The translations under genes and the position numbers were made by a program. The notes under the pieces are model-generated. The model had not been told where the DNA came from, did not search any database, and was given only the letters and a program-made list of their open reading frames with translations. 14,111 nucleotides of DNA from CADDYX01 sp045809945 (GTDB taxonomy: Bacteria > Verrucomicrobiota > Verrucomicrobiia > Chthoniobacterales > UBA10450), in contig JBJMWW010000040.1 of the NCBI GenBank assembly GCA_045809945.1, positions 1 to 14,111 on the forward strand. The letters run 5' to 3'. This document shows, in pieces, positions 1-7,886 of the stretch (positions are counted from its first letter, which is position 1; each line of letters starts with the position of its first letter).

Positions 1-2750
1 GAAAGCGCGAACTGCTCCGCGAGATCAGCCTGCGACGCCTGCAGACGCGGATCCATTTTCAACGTGAGTGGTTGCGTGTAGCTCTTGCCGTTCACGTTCA
101 ACGCGATCGAGTAGGATGCCGGCCTCGCCCACGGTCCGGTCGGTTCCGGCGGCGTGTTGCGGATGATTGCATTCATCGGGAACTCCGGATCGACGTCCGG
201 CAGCGGCGCCCAGTGCATGTCCCAGAGAAAGCGATGCATTCCGCGCGCGGTTGAAAGCGGTTGCGGTGGACGAATCCAGTAGGTCGGAATCTTCAATTTC
301 GTCTCGTCGACTTTCGGCGGCGGATCGTTGCTCGCGTAACGACGAACCACATTTCCTTTTTCATCCTTGATCTCGAGCGTGACGATTCCGCTGGCATCAG
401 CCGGCAGGTAGTAGTCGATCATCGCGCCATCCGGCGGATTTTCGCCGACCGGCTCGTCCGGCGGCAGCGGCGTGTCGGTGTTCATGCTCCAGCGAACGCG
501 CAGAGCGGTTTCCGGTTTGAAGAGCACGACGGTTTGCGGCCCGGCCAATGGGCCCGGTCCTCCGGGCGGCGTCAATGCAGTTCGGCTCTCCGGCTTTTCC
601 ACCTGTCGGAGCGGCGTGATGTTATCGAGAATCCAAAAACCGCGGCCATGCGTTCCGACGCAGAGATCGTCGTCTTTAATGATCAAATCGCGGATCGACG
701 TCGCCGGCATGTTCAAGCGCAAGGAGCGCCAGTTGTCGCCATCATCGAACGAGACGTAAACCGCGCGTTCGGTTCCCGCGAAAAGCAGTCCTCGCCGTTG
801 CGGATCTTCGCGCACCGCATTTACCGTCTGGCCGTCCGGAATTCCGCGTGCGATTTCCTGCCACGATTTCCCGCCGTCGCGAGTGCGATACATGTGCGGC
901 CGCAGATCGTCGAGCCGCAACGTGTTCACCGCGGCGTAAGCGGTGTTCGCATCGAAGTGGCTCGGATCGATGAGCGAAATTTTTTGCCACGCGCTGATCT
1001 GCGGCGGCGTAATGTCTTTCCATGTTTTACCGCCGTCGCTCGTGAGGTGAATCATTCCGTCATCGGTTCCAGCCCAGATGCGATTCACATCGAGCGGCGA
1101 CGGCGCGACCGTGTAGATCACGCCGCGTTGCTTCGGCTGGGCGGCCGGTTGATCGCGATATTTTCCTATACTCGCCGGCAGCTCGAACGTCTTGCGCGTG
1201 AGGTCGGGACTGATCTGCTCCCACGTTTCGCCGCGGTCGTGCGTTTTCCAAAGCGTGTTGCCGGAGAAGAACAGCAGATGCGGATCGACCGGCGAAAACA
1301 CGACGGGCTCGGTGCGAATCGTTCGGAAGTCTTCGGTCCGCAGCGCGAGCGGCAGAATCGTTTTCCCCTGGCCGGTGCGCCAGTCGAAGCGCGTCAGCTT
1401 GCCGCCATAGACGGTGTTCGGATCGAGCGGATCAGCTACGACGTAACCGTACTCTTCCGCAGCGACAGGATGCCAATCGCGGAACGTCACCGCGCCATCG
1501 TTGCCTCGGCTTGCGATACCGACCGAGCCGCTCTCCTGCTGGCCACTGTAAAGCCGATACGGAAACGAATTGTCCGCGCTGACGTGATACATCTGAGCGG
1601 TCGACTGGTTGTACCACGAGCTCCACGTCCGGCCGCCATTCACCGTGATGATCGCCCCCTGATCGCTCCCGAGTAGAACGGTGTTCGGATCGTTCGGATT
1701 GATCCAGACGTTCTGATAATCATCGCCGCCGGGTGCGCCGCGCCAGCCGGTCCACGTCTTGCCGCCGTCGGTCGATTTCCAGCAAACAACCGTCGCCGAA
1801 TAAACAACATTCGCGTCCTTCGGATCGAACCGAACGACTGGCAGATCGCCGCCGCCGATTCCCGCAGCGGGCCGCGGGTCCTCGGTAATTTTGCGCCAGG
1901 TAGCGCCGGCATCATCCGATCGAAACAGTTCCGACGTCTTTAATTCACGAACGCTGGCGAGGAGCGTTTTCGGCGAGCTCGGCGCGATGGCGAGATTTGC
2001 CTGCACGATCGCGTCGGGCAATCCGCCGTGCAGTTGGGCCCAGGTCTTACCGCCGTCGGCCGATTTGAAAATGCCGCCGCCGCCGCCGTTGAACGCCGCG
2101 TTTTCCCACGGACCTTCCCGCGATTCCCACAACGACGCGTAGACGACCTGCGAGTTCTGCGGATCGATCAGAACGTCCGAGCCGCCGGTGTTCTCGTCTT
2201 TGTAGAGGACTTTCTCGAACGTTTTTCCGCCATCGATTGAGCGGAAAATGCCGCGCTCTTCGTTAGGCCCGTACGGATGACCGGCGACGGCAACAAACAG
2301 TCGATTCGCGTCGTGCGGATCGACGGCGATCTGCGGGATCTGCTGCCCGTTTTGCAGACCGAGATGGGTCCACGTCTTTCCCGCATCGGTAGATTTGTAA
2401 ACGCCATCGCCGACCGACAAGTCCGGACGATGCAAACCTTCACCGCTCCCGACGTAGATCACGTTCGGGTCGGAAACTGCGACAGCGATCGCGCCGACTG
2501 AGCCGGTCGGCTGGTCATCGAAAATCGGCGTCCATGTTCGGCCGAAGTCATCCGTTTTGAAAACGCCGCCATTCACTTGCGCCATGTAAAAGACGTTCGG
2601 CTGCGAAGGCACACCGCAGACCGCGCGCGTTCGGCCGCCGCGATACGGACCGATGTTCCGCCAGCGCAGAGCTCCGCCGGGATCGACATCGATTTGCGCG
2701 CATAGCTGCAACGGCAAAAGCAGGGCGGCGAGAATCAGAACTCTTCGCAT
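1..2750 (-). CDS. Secreted Asp-box (BNR/VPS10-like) beta-propeller protein, 3' end beyond the window
   Basis: The minus frame is open from the ATG at 2750 to the window edge: 916 residues without a stop, C-terminus missing. Residues 1-19 form a Sec signal peptide (MRR, then a leucine/alanine core ending LCA before Q), so export is predicted; the residue before Cys is Leu, so this is a poor lipobox. Residues 28-715 carry about eleven Asp-box motifs of the S-x-D-x-G-x-T-W type, for example near 66-73, 119-127, 170-178, 229-237, 277-285, 325-333, 503-510, 570-577 and 622-630. A THGRGFWILDN motif at 700-710 closes the propeller region, as in the large proteins often labelled glycosyl hydrolase, sortilin or WD40/YVTN/BNR-repeat. 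Residues 740-916 resemble the beta-rich C-terminal part of that family, so probably only a modest tail is missing. No catalytic residues can be assigned, and sialidase or hydrolase activity is not supported. It may bind or process an extracellular polymer or peptide, but this is inference. It is divergent from the TolB/TPR cluster. Confidence 0.88.
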   Translation of the reverse strand, partial: MRRVLILAALLLPLQLCAQIDVDPGGALRWRNIGPYRGGRTRAVCGVPSQPNVFYMAQVNGGVFKTDDFGRTWTPIFDDQPTGSVGAIAVAVSDPNVIYVGSGEGLHRPDLSVGDGVYKSTDAGKTWTHLGLQNGQQIPQIAVDPHDANRLFVAVAGHPYGPNEERGIFRSIDGGKTFEKVLYKDENTGGSDVLIDPQNSQVVYASLWESREGPWENAAFNGGGGGIFKSADGGKTWAQLHGGLPDAIVQANLAIAPSSPKTLLASVRELKTSELFRSDDAGATWRKITEDPRPAAGIGGGDLPVVRFDPKDANVVYSATVVCWKSTDGGKTWTGWRGAPGGDDYQNVWINPNDPNTVLLGSDQGAIITVNGGRTWSSWYNQSTAQMYHVSADNSFPYRLYSGQQESGSVGIASRGNDGAVTFRDWHPVAAEEYGYVVADPLDPNTVYGGKLTRFDWRTGQGKTILPLALRTEDFRTIRTEPVVFSPVDPHLLFFSGNTLWKTHDRGETWEQISPDLTRKTFELPASIGKYRDQPAAQPKQRGVIYTVAPSPLDVNRIWAGTDDGMIHLTSDGGKTWKDITPPQISAWQKISLIDPSHFDANTAYAAVNTLRLDDLRPHMYRTRDGGKSWQEIARGIPDGQTVNAVREDPQRRGLLFAGTERAVYVSFDDGDNWRSLRLNMPATSIRDLIIKDDDLCVGTHGRGFWILDNITPLRQVEKPESRTALTPPGGPGPLAGPQTVVLFKPETALRVRWSMNTDTPLPPDEPVGENPPDGAMIDYYLPADASGIVTLEIKDEKGNVVRRYASNDPPPKVDETKLKIPTYWIRPPQPLSTARGMHRFLWDMHWAPLPDVDPEFPMNAIIRNTPPEPTGPWARPASYSIALNVNGKSYTQPLTLKMDPRLQASQADLAEQFAL

Positions 2751-2803
2751 CGCCCAAGATATCGCTTTTCGGGACGGCGGCTGGTAAATCGTCGCGGCAA
2801 CGA
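2751..2803. promoter_or_regulatory. Divergent intergenic spacer expected to hold two promoters
   Basis: This 53-base gap separates the ATG of the minus-strand Asp-box gene from the GTG of paralog A. It is the only divergent junction in the window, so promoters for both directions should lie here or just inside the coding ends. I see no convincing -35/-10 pair. A TGGTAAAT stretch at 2782-2789 is at best a weak extended -10 for the plus strand. Neither start is preceded by a clear Shine-Dalgarno sequence. Confidence 0.35.
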
Positions 2804-4834
2804 GTGAAACGGTTCTTCATCGAGCTGAAGCGGCGCAATGTTTATCGCGCCGCCGTCCTGTACGGCATGGGAGCATGGCTGCTGGCGCAAATTGCGACGC
2901 AGATATTTCCCTTCTTCGATATCCCGAACTCGGCGATTCGCTTCGTCATCGTCGCGCTGGTCGCCGGGTTTCCGATTGCGATGCTGCTTGCCTGGCTGTT
3001 CGAGCTCACACCGGAAGGAATCGTCCGGGCGGAAAACGTCGATCACGCAAGTCAGCGCCGCTTCGGACGCAAAATCGACTTTGCGATCATCGGTGTGCTC
3101 CTGGTTGTGATCGCGATGCTCGTTTACCAGCGGCTGTCGTCGCGCGCGGACAACGGAGATGCCATCCCGGAAAAGAGCATCGCGGTCCTGCCATTCGCCA
3201 ATTTCAGTGAGGACAAAGAGAACGCGTTCTTCGCCGATGGAATCCAGGACGACATTCTGACCAGCCTGGCGCAGATCGGCGGCTTGCGCGTGATCAGCCG
3301 TTCGTCCGTCATGCAGTTCACCGGGGACAAGGTGCGGAACCTGCGCGAGATCGGGAAAATTCTCGGCGTGGCCAACGTGTTGGAAGGCAGCGTGCGACGC
3401 GTCGCAGACCGGGTCGTCATCAATGTGCAGTTGATCGATGCGCTGCACGATCATCACATCTGGGCGAACCGCTACGATCGCCCGCTCGTTGATTCGTTAG
3501 GCCTGCAGGGTGAGCTCGCATCCGAGATCGCCCATACCCTGCGTGTGACGCTCGAGCCGAACGAAAAGGCGCGCGTCGAGAGTAAGCCGACACAGAACGC
3601 CGATGCCTATGTGATTTATCTGCGGGCCAATCAAATCGAGCGCAATCCCGACACGCTGCTGGAGGATTACAGGAGCGCCGAGCAACTCTACCGGCAAGCG
3701 ATCGCGCTTGATCCGAATTTCGCCCTCGCTCACGCGCGGCTCGCTTCCACGATGGCGCAGATTTTCCATTACTACGAACCGCTTGAGAGTTGGAAAACGA
3801 AAGCGCGCAGCGAAGCGCAGACCGCGTTGCGTTTGCAGGAGAGCCTGGCCGAAGCGCACCTTGCTCTCGGTCAGTGCATCTACTGGATCGACCAGGACTA
3901 CGAGCACGCGCTCTCCGAATTCAACGCGGCGCTGCGCCTTGCACCGAACAATACCGAAGCCGCGGTTCTGATCGCTGCGATCGATCGCCGCCAAGGCAGA
4001 TGGCAGGAGGCGCTCGATGCCTACGAGAAGATCAGCAAACTCGATCCGCAAAATCCGAACATCGTGCGCACCCTCCTGTTCACCTACATGGCGTTGCGCC
4101 GCTGGCCGGAATCCGCACGCGTGGCCGAGCGAATGCGCGCCCTCGCGCCGGGGTCGCTGGTTGCGAAGGTGCAAAGTGGTTACGTCGATTTTTGGTGGAA
4201 AGGCGACGTCCGGCCACTGAAGTCATTGGTCAACCAGGTGCCAGCCGGGACCGATCCGGATGGCAGCGTGACCGCAGCGCGCTGGGAGGTCGCGATGATC
4301 GAGCGCGATTTTGCGGCCGCGCGCGAGGCGTTGCAACGCTCGTCGCTCAACGAGCTCTCCTACACGAACGCGGGTACGACGCCGAAGAGCTTCATGGAAG
4401 GGTGCGTCGATCTGGCGAGCGGCGATGCCGCCGCTGCGCAGCGATCGTTCGAGCGAGCTGGTCTCGACTTTGAAAAAGCGGTGGAAGAAGCGCCCGAGAG
4501 CGCGGAACGCCACGCCAATCTCGGCTGGTGCTACGCCTTCATGGGCCGGAAAGAAGACGCGATTCGCGAAGGCCGGCGCGCAGTCGAGCTGAAACCGGAA
4601 GCGAAAGACGCGCTCGATGGCGTGTTGATGAATTGCTACCTGGCGCTGATCTACGCGCGGGTGGGCGAGAACGATCTCGCGCTGGGGTTGATCACGCGAC
4701 TCCTGAAAACGCCCGGCGCGGTGGACAGCGCAGATTACAGCATCACGGTAAACGATCTGAAACTTCGCTGGGAATGGGACCCGATCCGCAACGATTCGCG
4801 CTTTCAAAAGCTTCTTGCCGAAACCAAGCCGTGA
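2804..4834 (+). CDS. Paralog A: membrane-anchored TolB-like/TPR protein
   Basis: This is a 676-residue protein starting at GTG 2804, chosen because it places the family motif (FFIELKRRNVY, residues 4-14) at the N-terminus. Membrane segments are predicted at about 16-36, 44-66 and 92-108. The second ends in the motif FELTPEGIVR. With the basic N-terminus inside the cell, the rest after the third segment lies in the periplasm. Residues 121-252 form a TolB N-terminal-like domain (SIAVLPF at 125-131, FADGIQDDILTSL at 143-155, VLEGSVRR at 192-199). Residues 266-635 are TPR-type helical repeats, with ALDPNFALAH at 301-310 as a typical boundary. The tail WDP..N.SRFQKLL (658-671) matches the family end signature. 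It is the most divergent full-length copy: the usual D-I-F-A-V-E/Q-S/E-IA segment is degenerate at 230-242. No enzyme domain is present. A scaffold or sensor role is inferred, and the partner is unknown. It is first in the cluster and 27 bases ahead of the MFS gene. Confidence 0.87.
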   Translation: MKRFFIELKRRNVYRAAVLYGMGAWLLAQIATQIFPFFDIPNSAIRFVIVALVAGFPIAMLLAWLFELTPEGIVRAENVDHASQRRFGRKIDFAIIGVLLVVIAMLVYQRLSSRADNGDAIPEKSIAVLPFANFSEDKENAFFADGIQDDILTSLAQIGGLRVISRSSVMQFTGDKVRNLREIGKILGVANVLEGSVRRVADRVVINVQLIDALHDHHIWANRYDRPLVDSLGLQGELASEIAHTLRVTLEPNEKARVESKPTQNADAYVIYLRANQIERNPDTLLEDYRSAEQLYRQAIALDPNFALAHARLASTMAQIFHYYEPLESWKTKARSEAQTALRLQESLAEAHLALGQCIYWIDQDYEHALSEFNAALRLAPNNTEAAVLIAAIDRRQGRWQEALDAYEKISKLDPQNPNIVRTLLFTYMALRRWPESARVAERMRALAPGSLVAKVQSGYVDFWWKGDVRPLKSLVNQVPAGTDPDGSVTAARWEVAMIERDFAAAREALQRSSLNELSYTNAGTTPKSFMEGCVDLASGDAAAAQRSFERAGLDFEKAVEEAPESAERHANLGWCYAFMGRKEDAIREGRRAVELKPEAKDALDGVLMNCYLALIYARVGENDLALGLITRLLKTPGAVDSADYSITVNDLKLRWEWDPIRNDSRFQKLLAETKP

Positions 4835-4861
4835 GGCCGGTCCGGAACTGCTGACTGGAGC

Positions 4862-6085
4862 GTGAGCAGCAACCCTCAGCTAAACCCGCGTCGCGGCGAG
4901 CGCGCTGCGCGGTTCTTCGGATTGCGACGCAATCTCGTACTGCTGCTCGCGACGATCGTGATCATCAGCACGGGTGAGGAAATTTGGATGCGATTCCTGC
5001 CGAAATATCTGCAGACGATCGGTGCGGCCGTATTCGTTATCGGAACATTCGATGCGCTGCGCACCGCGATCGGTGCGGTTTACGCGTATCCCGGCGGAGT
5101 CATTGTCGATCGTTTTGGTCACCGCACCGCGCTGATTTCGTTCACGGTTTTGTCAATCGCCGGCTACGCGCTCGTCGCGGTCGTGCCGCATTGGGTGGCC
5201 GTCATCGGCGGCATGTTTCTCTTTCTCTCGTGGACCTGCTTCTCGCTGCCCGCTGCCTTCTCGCTCGTCGCGACGACGCTGGCCCGCGAGCAGCACGCGA
5301 TGGGCATCGCGGTGCAATCGGTGGTTAAACGTTTGCCGATTCTCGTCGGCCCGATCGTCGGCGGAATTCTGATCGATCGGTATGGCGTGGTCATCGGAGT
5401 TCGCGTAGGACTCGCGATCTCATGCGTCTGCGGCACGATCGCGCTCCTTGTGCAGCTCGGAATCCGCGAAGCGCCCCGGGGCAGAATTTCGGACCGGCAA
5501 AGTTTTCTTGCCATCGCGCGCCGGATGAACGCGCCGCTGCGTCATCTTCTTCTGAGCGATATCCTCGTCCGCTTTTGCGAGCGCATCCCGTTCGCGTGGG
5601 TGGTCATCTATGCCATGGATAACGTCGGCGTGACTGCGACAAACGTCGGCGTTCTCACCGCGATCGAAATGCTAATTGCGACCGCGGCGCTCATCCCGAC
5701 GGCGTATTTTGCCGACCGATATGGCCGCGAGCCATTCATCATCGCGACGTTTGTTTTCTTCACGCTATTTCCAATCACACTGCTCTGGGCGAATTCGTTC
5801 GCGCTTCTGACGCTCGCCTTTGCCGTGCGAGGCCTGAAGGAGTTCGGCGATTCTGCGCGCAAAGCGTTGATCATTGGTGAATGCCCCGAGGAGGTTCGGG
5901 CGCGAATGATCGGCTGCTACTATCTGATACGCGATGTGATCGTCGCGTTCGGCGCCTTTATCGGCGCAGCCTTATGGAAGCTCGGTCCGCGCGTCAATTT
6001 CAGCAGCGCGGCGCTGCTCGGAGCCGCGGGCACGATCTACTACTTAATCAGCCGAAGCCGTATCGCTTTTCCGCCGCAGTCCTGA
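4862..6085 (+). CDS. Major facilitator superfamily (MFS) transporter, substrate unknown
   Basis: This is a 407-residue, very hydrophobic protein with about twelve predicted membrane segments in two halves. The first is near 24-44 and the last near 379-398. The MFS motif A lies between segments 2 and 3 as GGVIVDRFGHRTA (78-90). A second copy, FADRYGRE (283-290), lies between segments 8 and 9, as expected from the internal duplication of the fold. A polar central loop lies around 201-227. Such proteins are inner-membrane secondary transporters. The conserved acidic/basic stretch RGLKEFGDSARKALI (323-337) is typical of a group annotated only as MFS transporter, so no substrate is proposed. The GTG start at 4862 is 27 bases after paralog A and in A's reading frame beyond its stop. 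A GGAG at 4857-4860 is too close to the start to be an ideal ribosome binding site. The same-strand position inside the cluster suggests co-transcription with A and B. Confidence 0.9.
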   Translation: MSSNPQLNPRRGERAARFFGLRRNLVLLLATIVIISTGEEIWMRFLPKYLQTIGAAVFVIGTFDALRTAIGAVYAYPGGVIVDRFGHRTALISFTVLSIAGYALVAVVPHWVAVIGGMFLFLSWTCFSLPAAFSLVATTLAREQHAMGIAVQSVVKRLPILVGPIVGGILIDRYGVVIGVRVGLAISCVCGTIALLVQLGIREAPRGRISDRQSFLAIARRMNAPLRHLLLSDILVRFCERIPFAWVVIYAMDNVGVTATNVGVLTAIEMLIATAALIPTAYFADRYGREPFIIATFVFFTLFPITLLWANSFALLTLAFAVRGLKEFGDSARKALIIGECPEEVRARMIGCYYLIRDVIVAFGAFIGAALWKLGPRVNFSSAALLGAAGTIYYLISRSRIAFPPQS

Positions 6086-6098
6086 TAGACGAACCCGC

Positions 6099-7886
6099 GT
6101 GGGGAACAGCTTCTTCGCCGAGCTAAAGCGGCGCAATGTCTACAAGGTCGCCGTAGCCTACGTCATCGTGGCGTGGTTATTGATCCAAGCCGCCTCGATC
6201 CTCTTTCCGACCTTCGATGCGCCGAGCTGGGTGATGAAGGTGTTTGTGCTCGTCGTGGTACTCGCATTTGTGCCCGCGTTGATTTTTTCGTGGGCATTCG
6301 AAATCACGCCGGAAGGGATCAAACGCGAATCGGAAGTCGAGCCTGCGCGGTCGATCACCCATCGGACCGGGCGCAAGCTGATCGCGATCACGGCGGTGCT
6401 GGCGGTGGTTGCCGCCGGCTTGCTCGTTTTTCAGTTAGTCAGGCCGACGGGAGCGCGTCCCTCCAATACCAAGGCCGACGCGACAGCGAGCATTCCGGAG
6501 AAAAGCATCGCCGTCCTTCCATTTGATAGTCTCAGCGAAGACAAGGACAACGCCTTCTTCGCCGAGGGTGTGCAGGACGAGATTCTTACCCGGCTGGCGA
6601 AGGTAGCGGATCTGAAAGTGATCGCGCGGACCTCGACTCAGAAGTTCAAAAGCGCCCCGGAAAATCTGCCGGATATCGCGAAGCAACTCGGCGTGATGAA
6701 CCTGCTGGAGGGAAGCGTGCAGAAAGCCAACGGCCAGGTCCGCGTGAACGTGCAGCTGATCAACGCGCTGACCAACGCGCATCTGTGGGCGGACATTTAC
6801 GATCGCAAGCTGAACGACATTTTCGCGGTCGAAAGCGACATCGCGAAGACGATTGCCGACACGCTGCAGGCAAAGCTGACCGGCTCGGAGAAGAACGCGA
6901 TGACCAAAAGGCCGACGGAGAATCCCGAAGCTTACGAGCTATACCTTAAAGGCCGCTATTTCTGGAACCGACGAACGGGCGAGAACCTGAAACAAGCGCT
7001 GAGCTATTTCCAGCAGGCAGTCGAGAAGGATCCATCCTATGCGTTGGCCTATACAGGCATGGCGGACTGCTATTCGACGTTGATTGTTTTCACTAATGAT
7101 CCGCCACGCAAATACATCCCGGCGGCGTTCGCCGCAGCACGGCGTGCTTTGCAATTGGACGACGAACTCGCTGAAGCGCACACCGCTTTGGCCAGCACTC
7201 TCGGGACCGATCTGCAGTATCCGGCCGCGGAAACGGAGTTTAAACGCGCGCTCGAACTGAATCCGAACTATGCCACCGCCCACCAGTGGCGTGGCGAGTG
7301 TTTACAAGCGCTGGGCAAGTTCGATCAAGCGTTACGCGAACTGCAGCGAGCGCGGGAGCTCGATCCGTTGTCCCTGATTATCAACTGCAGCCTGGCCTCG
7401 GTGCTTGATACCGCGGGCCGTTACGACGAAGCCATGCAGCAGGTGGAGCGCGCCCTCGCGCTTGATCCGAACTTCGGCGTCGCTCACTTCTTTCGTGGTC
7501 AAATTCTTGAAGACGAGGGAAAGCTCAACGAAGCGATCGCGGAGTACCAGACTTCCGAAAGTACCCTCCCGCCAGCAGAATGCCAGGGGTTGATCGCTTG
7601 TATCTACGCTCGAAGTGGCCGAAGCGAAGAGGCGCGGCAAATACTGACCGATCTGACGAACCGATCGCAGCATGAGTACGTCTCGAGTTACGGGCTTGCG
7701 CAAATCCACGTCGCGCTCGGCGAGAAAGAGGAGGCTCTGTCACTTCTCGAAAAGGCATATGAGGAGCGAGGGATGCAGACGGGCGGCAATGACACCAGCC
7801 CGGTAATCGACAAACGGATGGACCCGCTGCGAAACGAGCCGCGTTTTCAGAAGTTAGTCGCGAGACTGATGGGCCACTCGACGTGA
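6099..7886 (+). CDS. Paralog B: membrane-anchored TolB-like/TPR protein
   Basis: This is a 595-residue family member starting at GTG 6099, 13 bases after the MFS stop. The start is fixed by the N-terminal motif FFAELKRRNVYKV (5-17). Membrane segments are at about 17-37, 45-67 and 93-114, with FEITPEGIKR at 67-76 on the cytoplasmic side. The TolB-like domain spans about 132-262: SIAVLPF at 136-142, FFAEGVQDEILTRL at 153-166, LLEGSVQK at 202-209, NVQLI at 217-221, and DIFAVESDIAKTIAD at 240-254. About seven TPR-type repeats follow at 278-555, with clear boundaries at ALELNPNYATAH (384-395) and ALALDPNFGVAH (452-463). The tail is MDPLRNEPRFQKLVARL (574-590). It is closest to C in the TolB-like domain (shared KSAPENLPDIA) and to D in the membrane anchor. 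The TPR/TolB part is predicted to be periplasmic and to bind other proteins. The last codons overlap the C start by GTGA. Confidence 0.9.
   Translation: MGNSFFAELKRRNVYKVAVAYVIVAWLLIQAASILFPTFDAPSWVMKVFVLVVVLAFVPALIFSWAFEITPEGIKRESEVEPARSITHRTGRKLIAITAVLAVVAAGLLVFQLVRPTGARPSNTKADATASIPEKSIAVLPFDSLSEDKDNAFFAEGVQDEILTRLAKVADLKVIARTSTQKFKSAPENLPDIAKQLGVMNLLEGSVQKANGQVRVNVQLINALTNAHLWADIYDRKLNDIFAVESDIAKTIADTLQAKLTGSEKNAMTKRPTENPEAYELYLKGRYFWNRRTGENLKQALSYFQQAVEKDPSYALAYTGMADCYSTLIVFTNDPPRKYIPAAFAAARRALQLDDELAEAHTALASTLGTDLQYPAAETEFKRALELNPNYATAHQWRGECLQALGKFDQALRELQRARELDPLSLIINCSLASVLDTAGRYDEAMQQVERALALDPNFGVAHFFRGQILEDEGKLNEAIAEYQTSESTLPPAECQGLIACIYARSGRSEEARQILTDLTNRSQHEYVSSYGLAQIHVALGEKEEALSLLEKAYEERGMQTGGNDTSPVIDKRMDPLRNEPRFQKLVARLMGHST
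7883..7886 (+). promoter_or_regulatory. GTGA start/stop overlap, B to C translational coupling
   Basis: The GTG start of C and the TGA stop of B share these four bases. No Shine-Dalgarno is visible upstream (GGGCCACTCGAC precedes the GTG), so C is probably translated by ribosomes terminating on B. Confidence 0.7.

Noticed and set aside
261..1676. Long plus-strand open frame of 471 codons
   Set aside because: It lies wholly antisense to the Asp-box gene, whose minus frame encodes repeated S-x-D-x-G-x-T-W motifs. The plus translation is arginine-rich with no domain, as expected of a shadow frame in GC-rich DNA.
1..2750. Naming the Asp-box protein a sialidase or glycosyl hydrolase
   Set aside because: Asp-boxes mark the propeller fold only. 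I could not identify the sialidase arginine triad or other catalytic residues, so an enzymatic name is unsupported.
2758..2763. GATATC palindrome in the divergent spacer as an operator
   Set aside because: A six-base palindrome is expected by chance, and there are no repeated or extended half-sites around it.
2735..3457. Minus-strand frame of 240 codons across the divergent spacer and the start of paralog A
   Set aside because: It is antisense to the conserved anchor and TolB-like domain of A and overlaps the start of the Asp-box gene. The translation is rich in His, Arg and Asp, without recognisable motifs.
3497..4174. Minus-strand frame of 225 codons, and similar frames at 8402-9028 and 13044-13631
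   Set aside because: All are mirror images of the TPR/TolB-like coding frames of A, C and F. Such antisense frames recur at the same place in paralogs because the sense codons are conserved.
3790..4473. Plus-strand frame of 227 codons inside paralog A
   Set aside because: It overlaps the TPR region of A in another frame and is arginine-rich with no family pattern.
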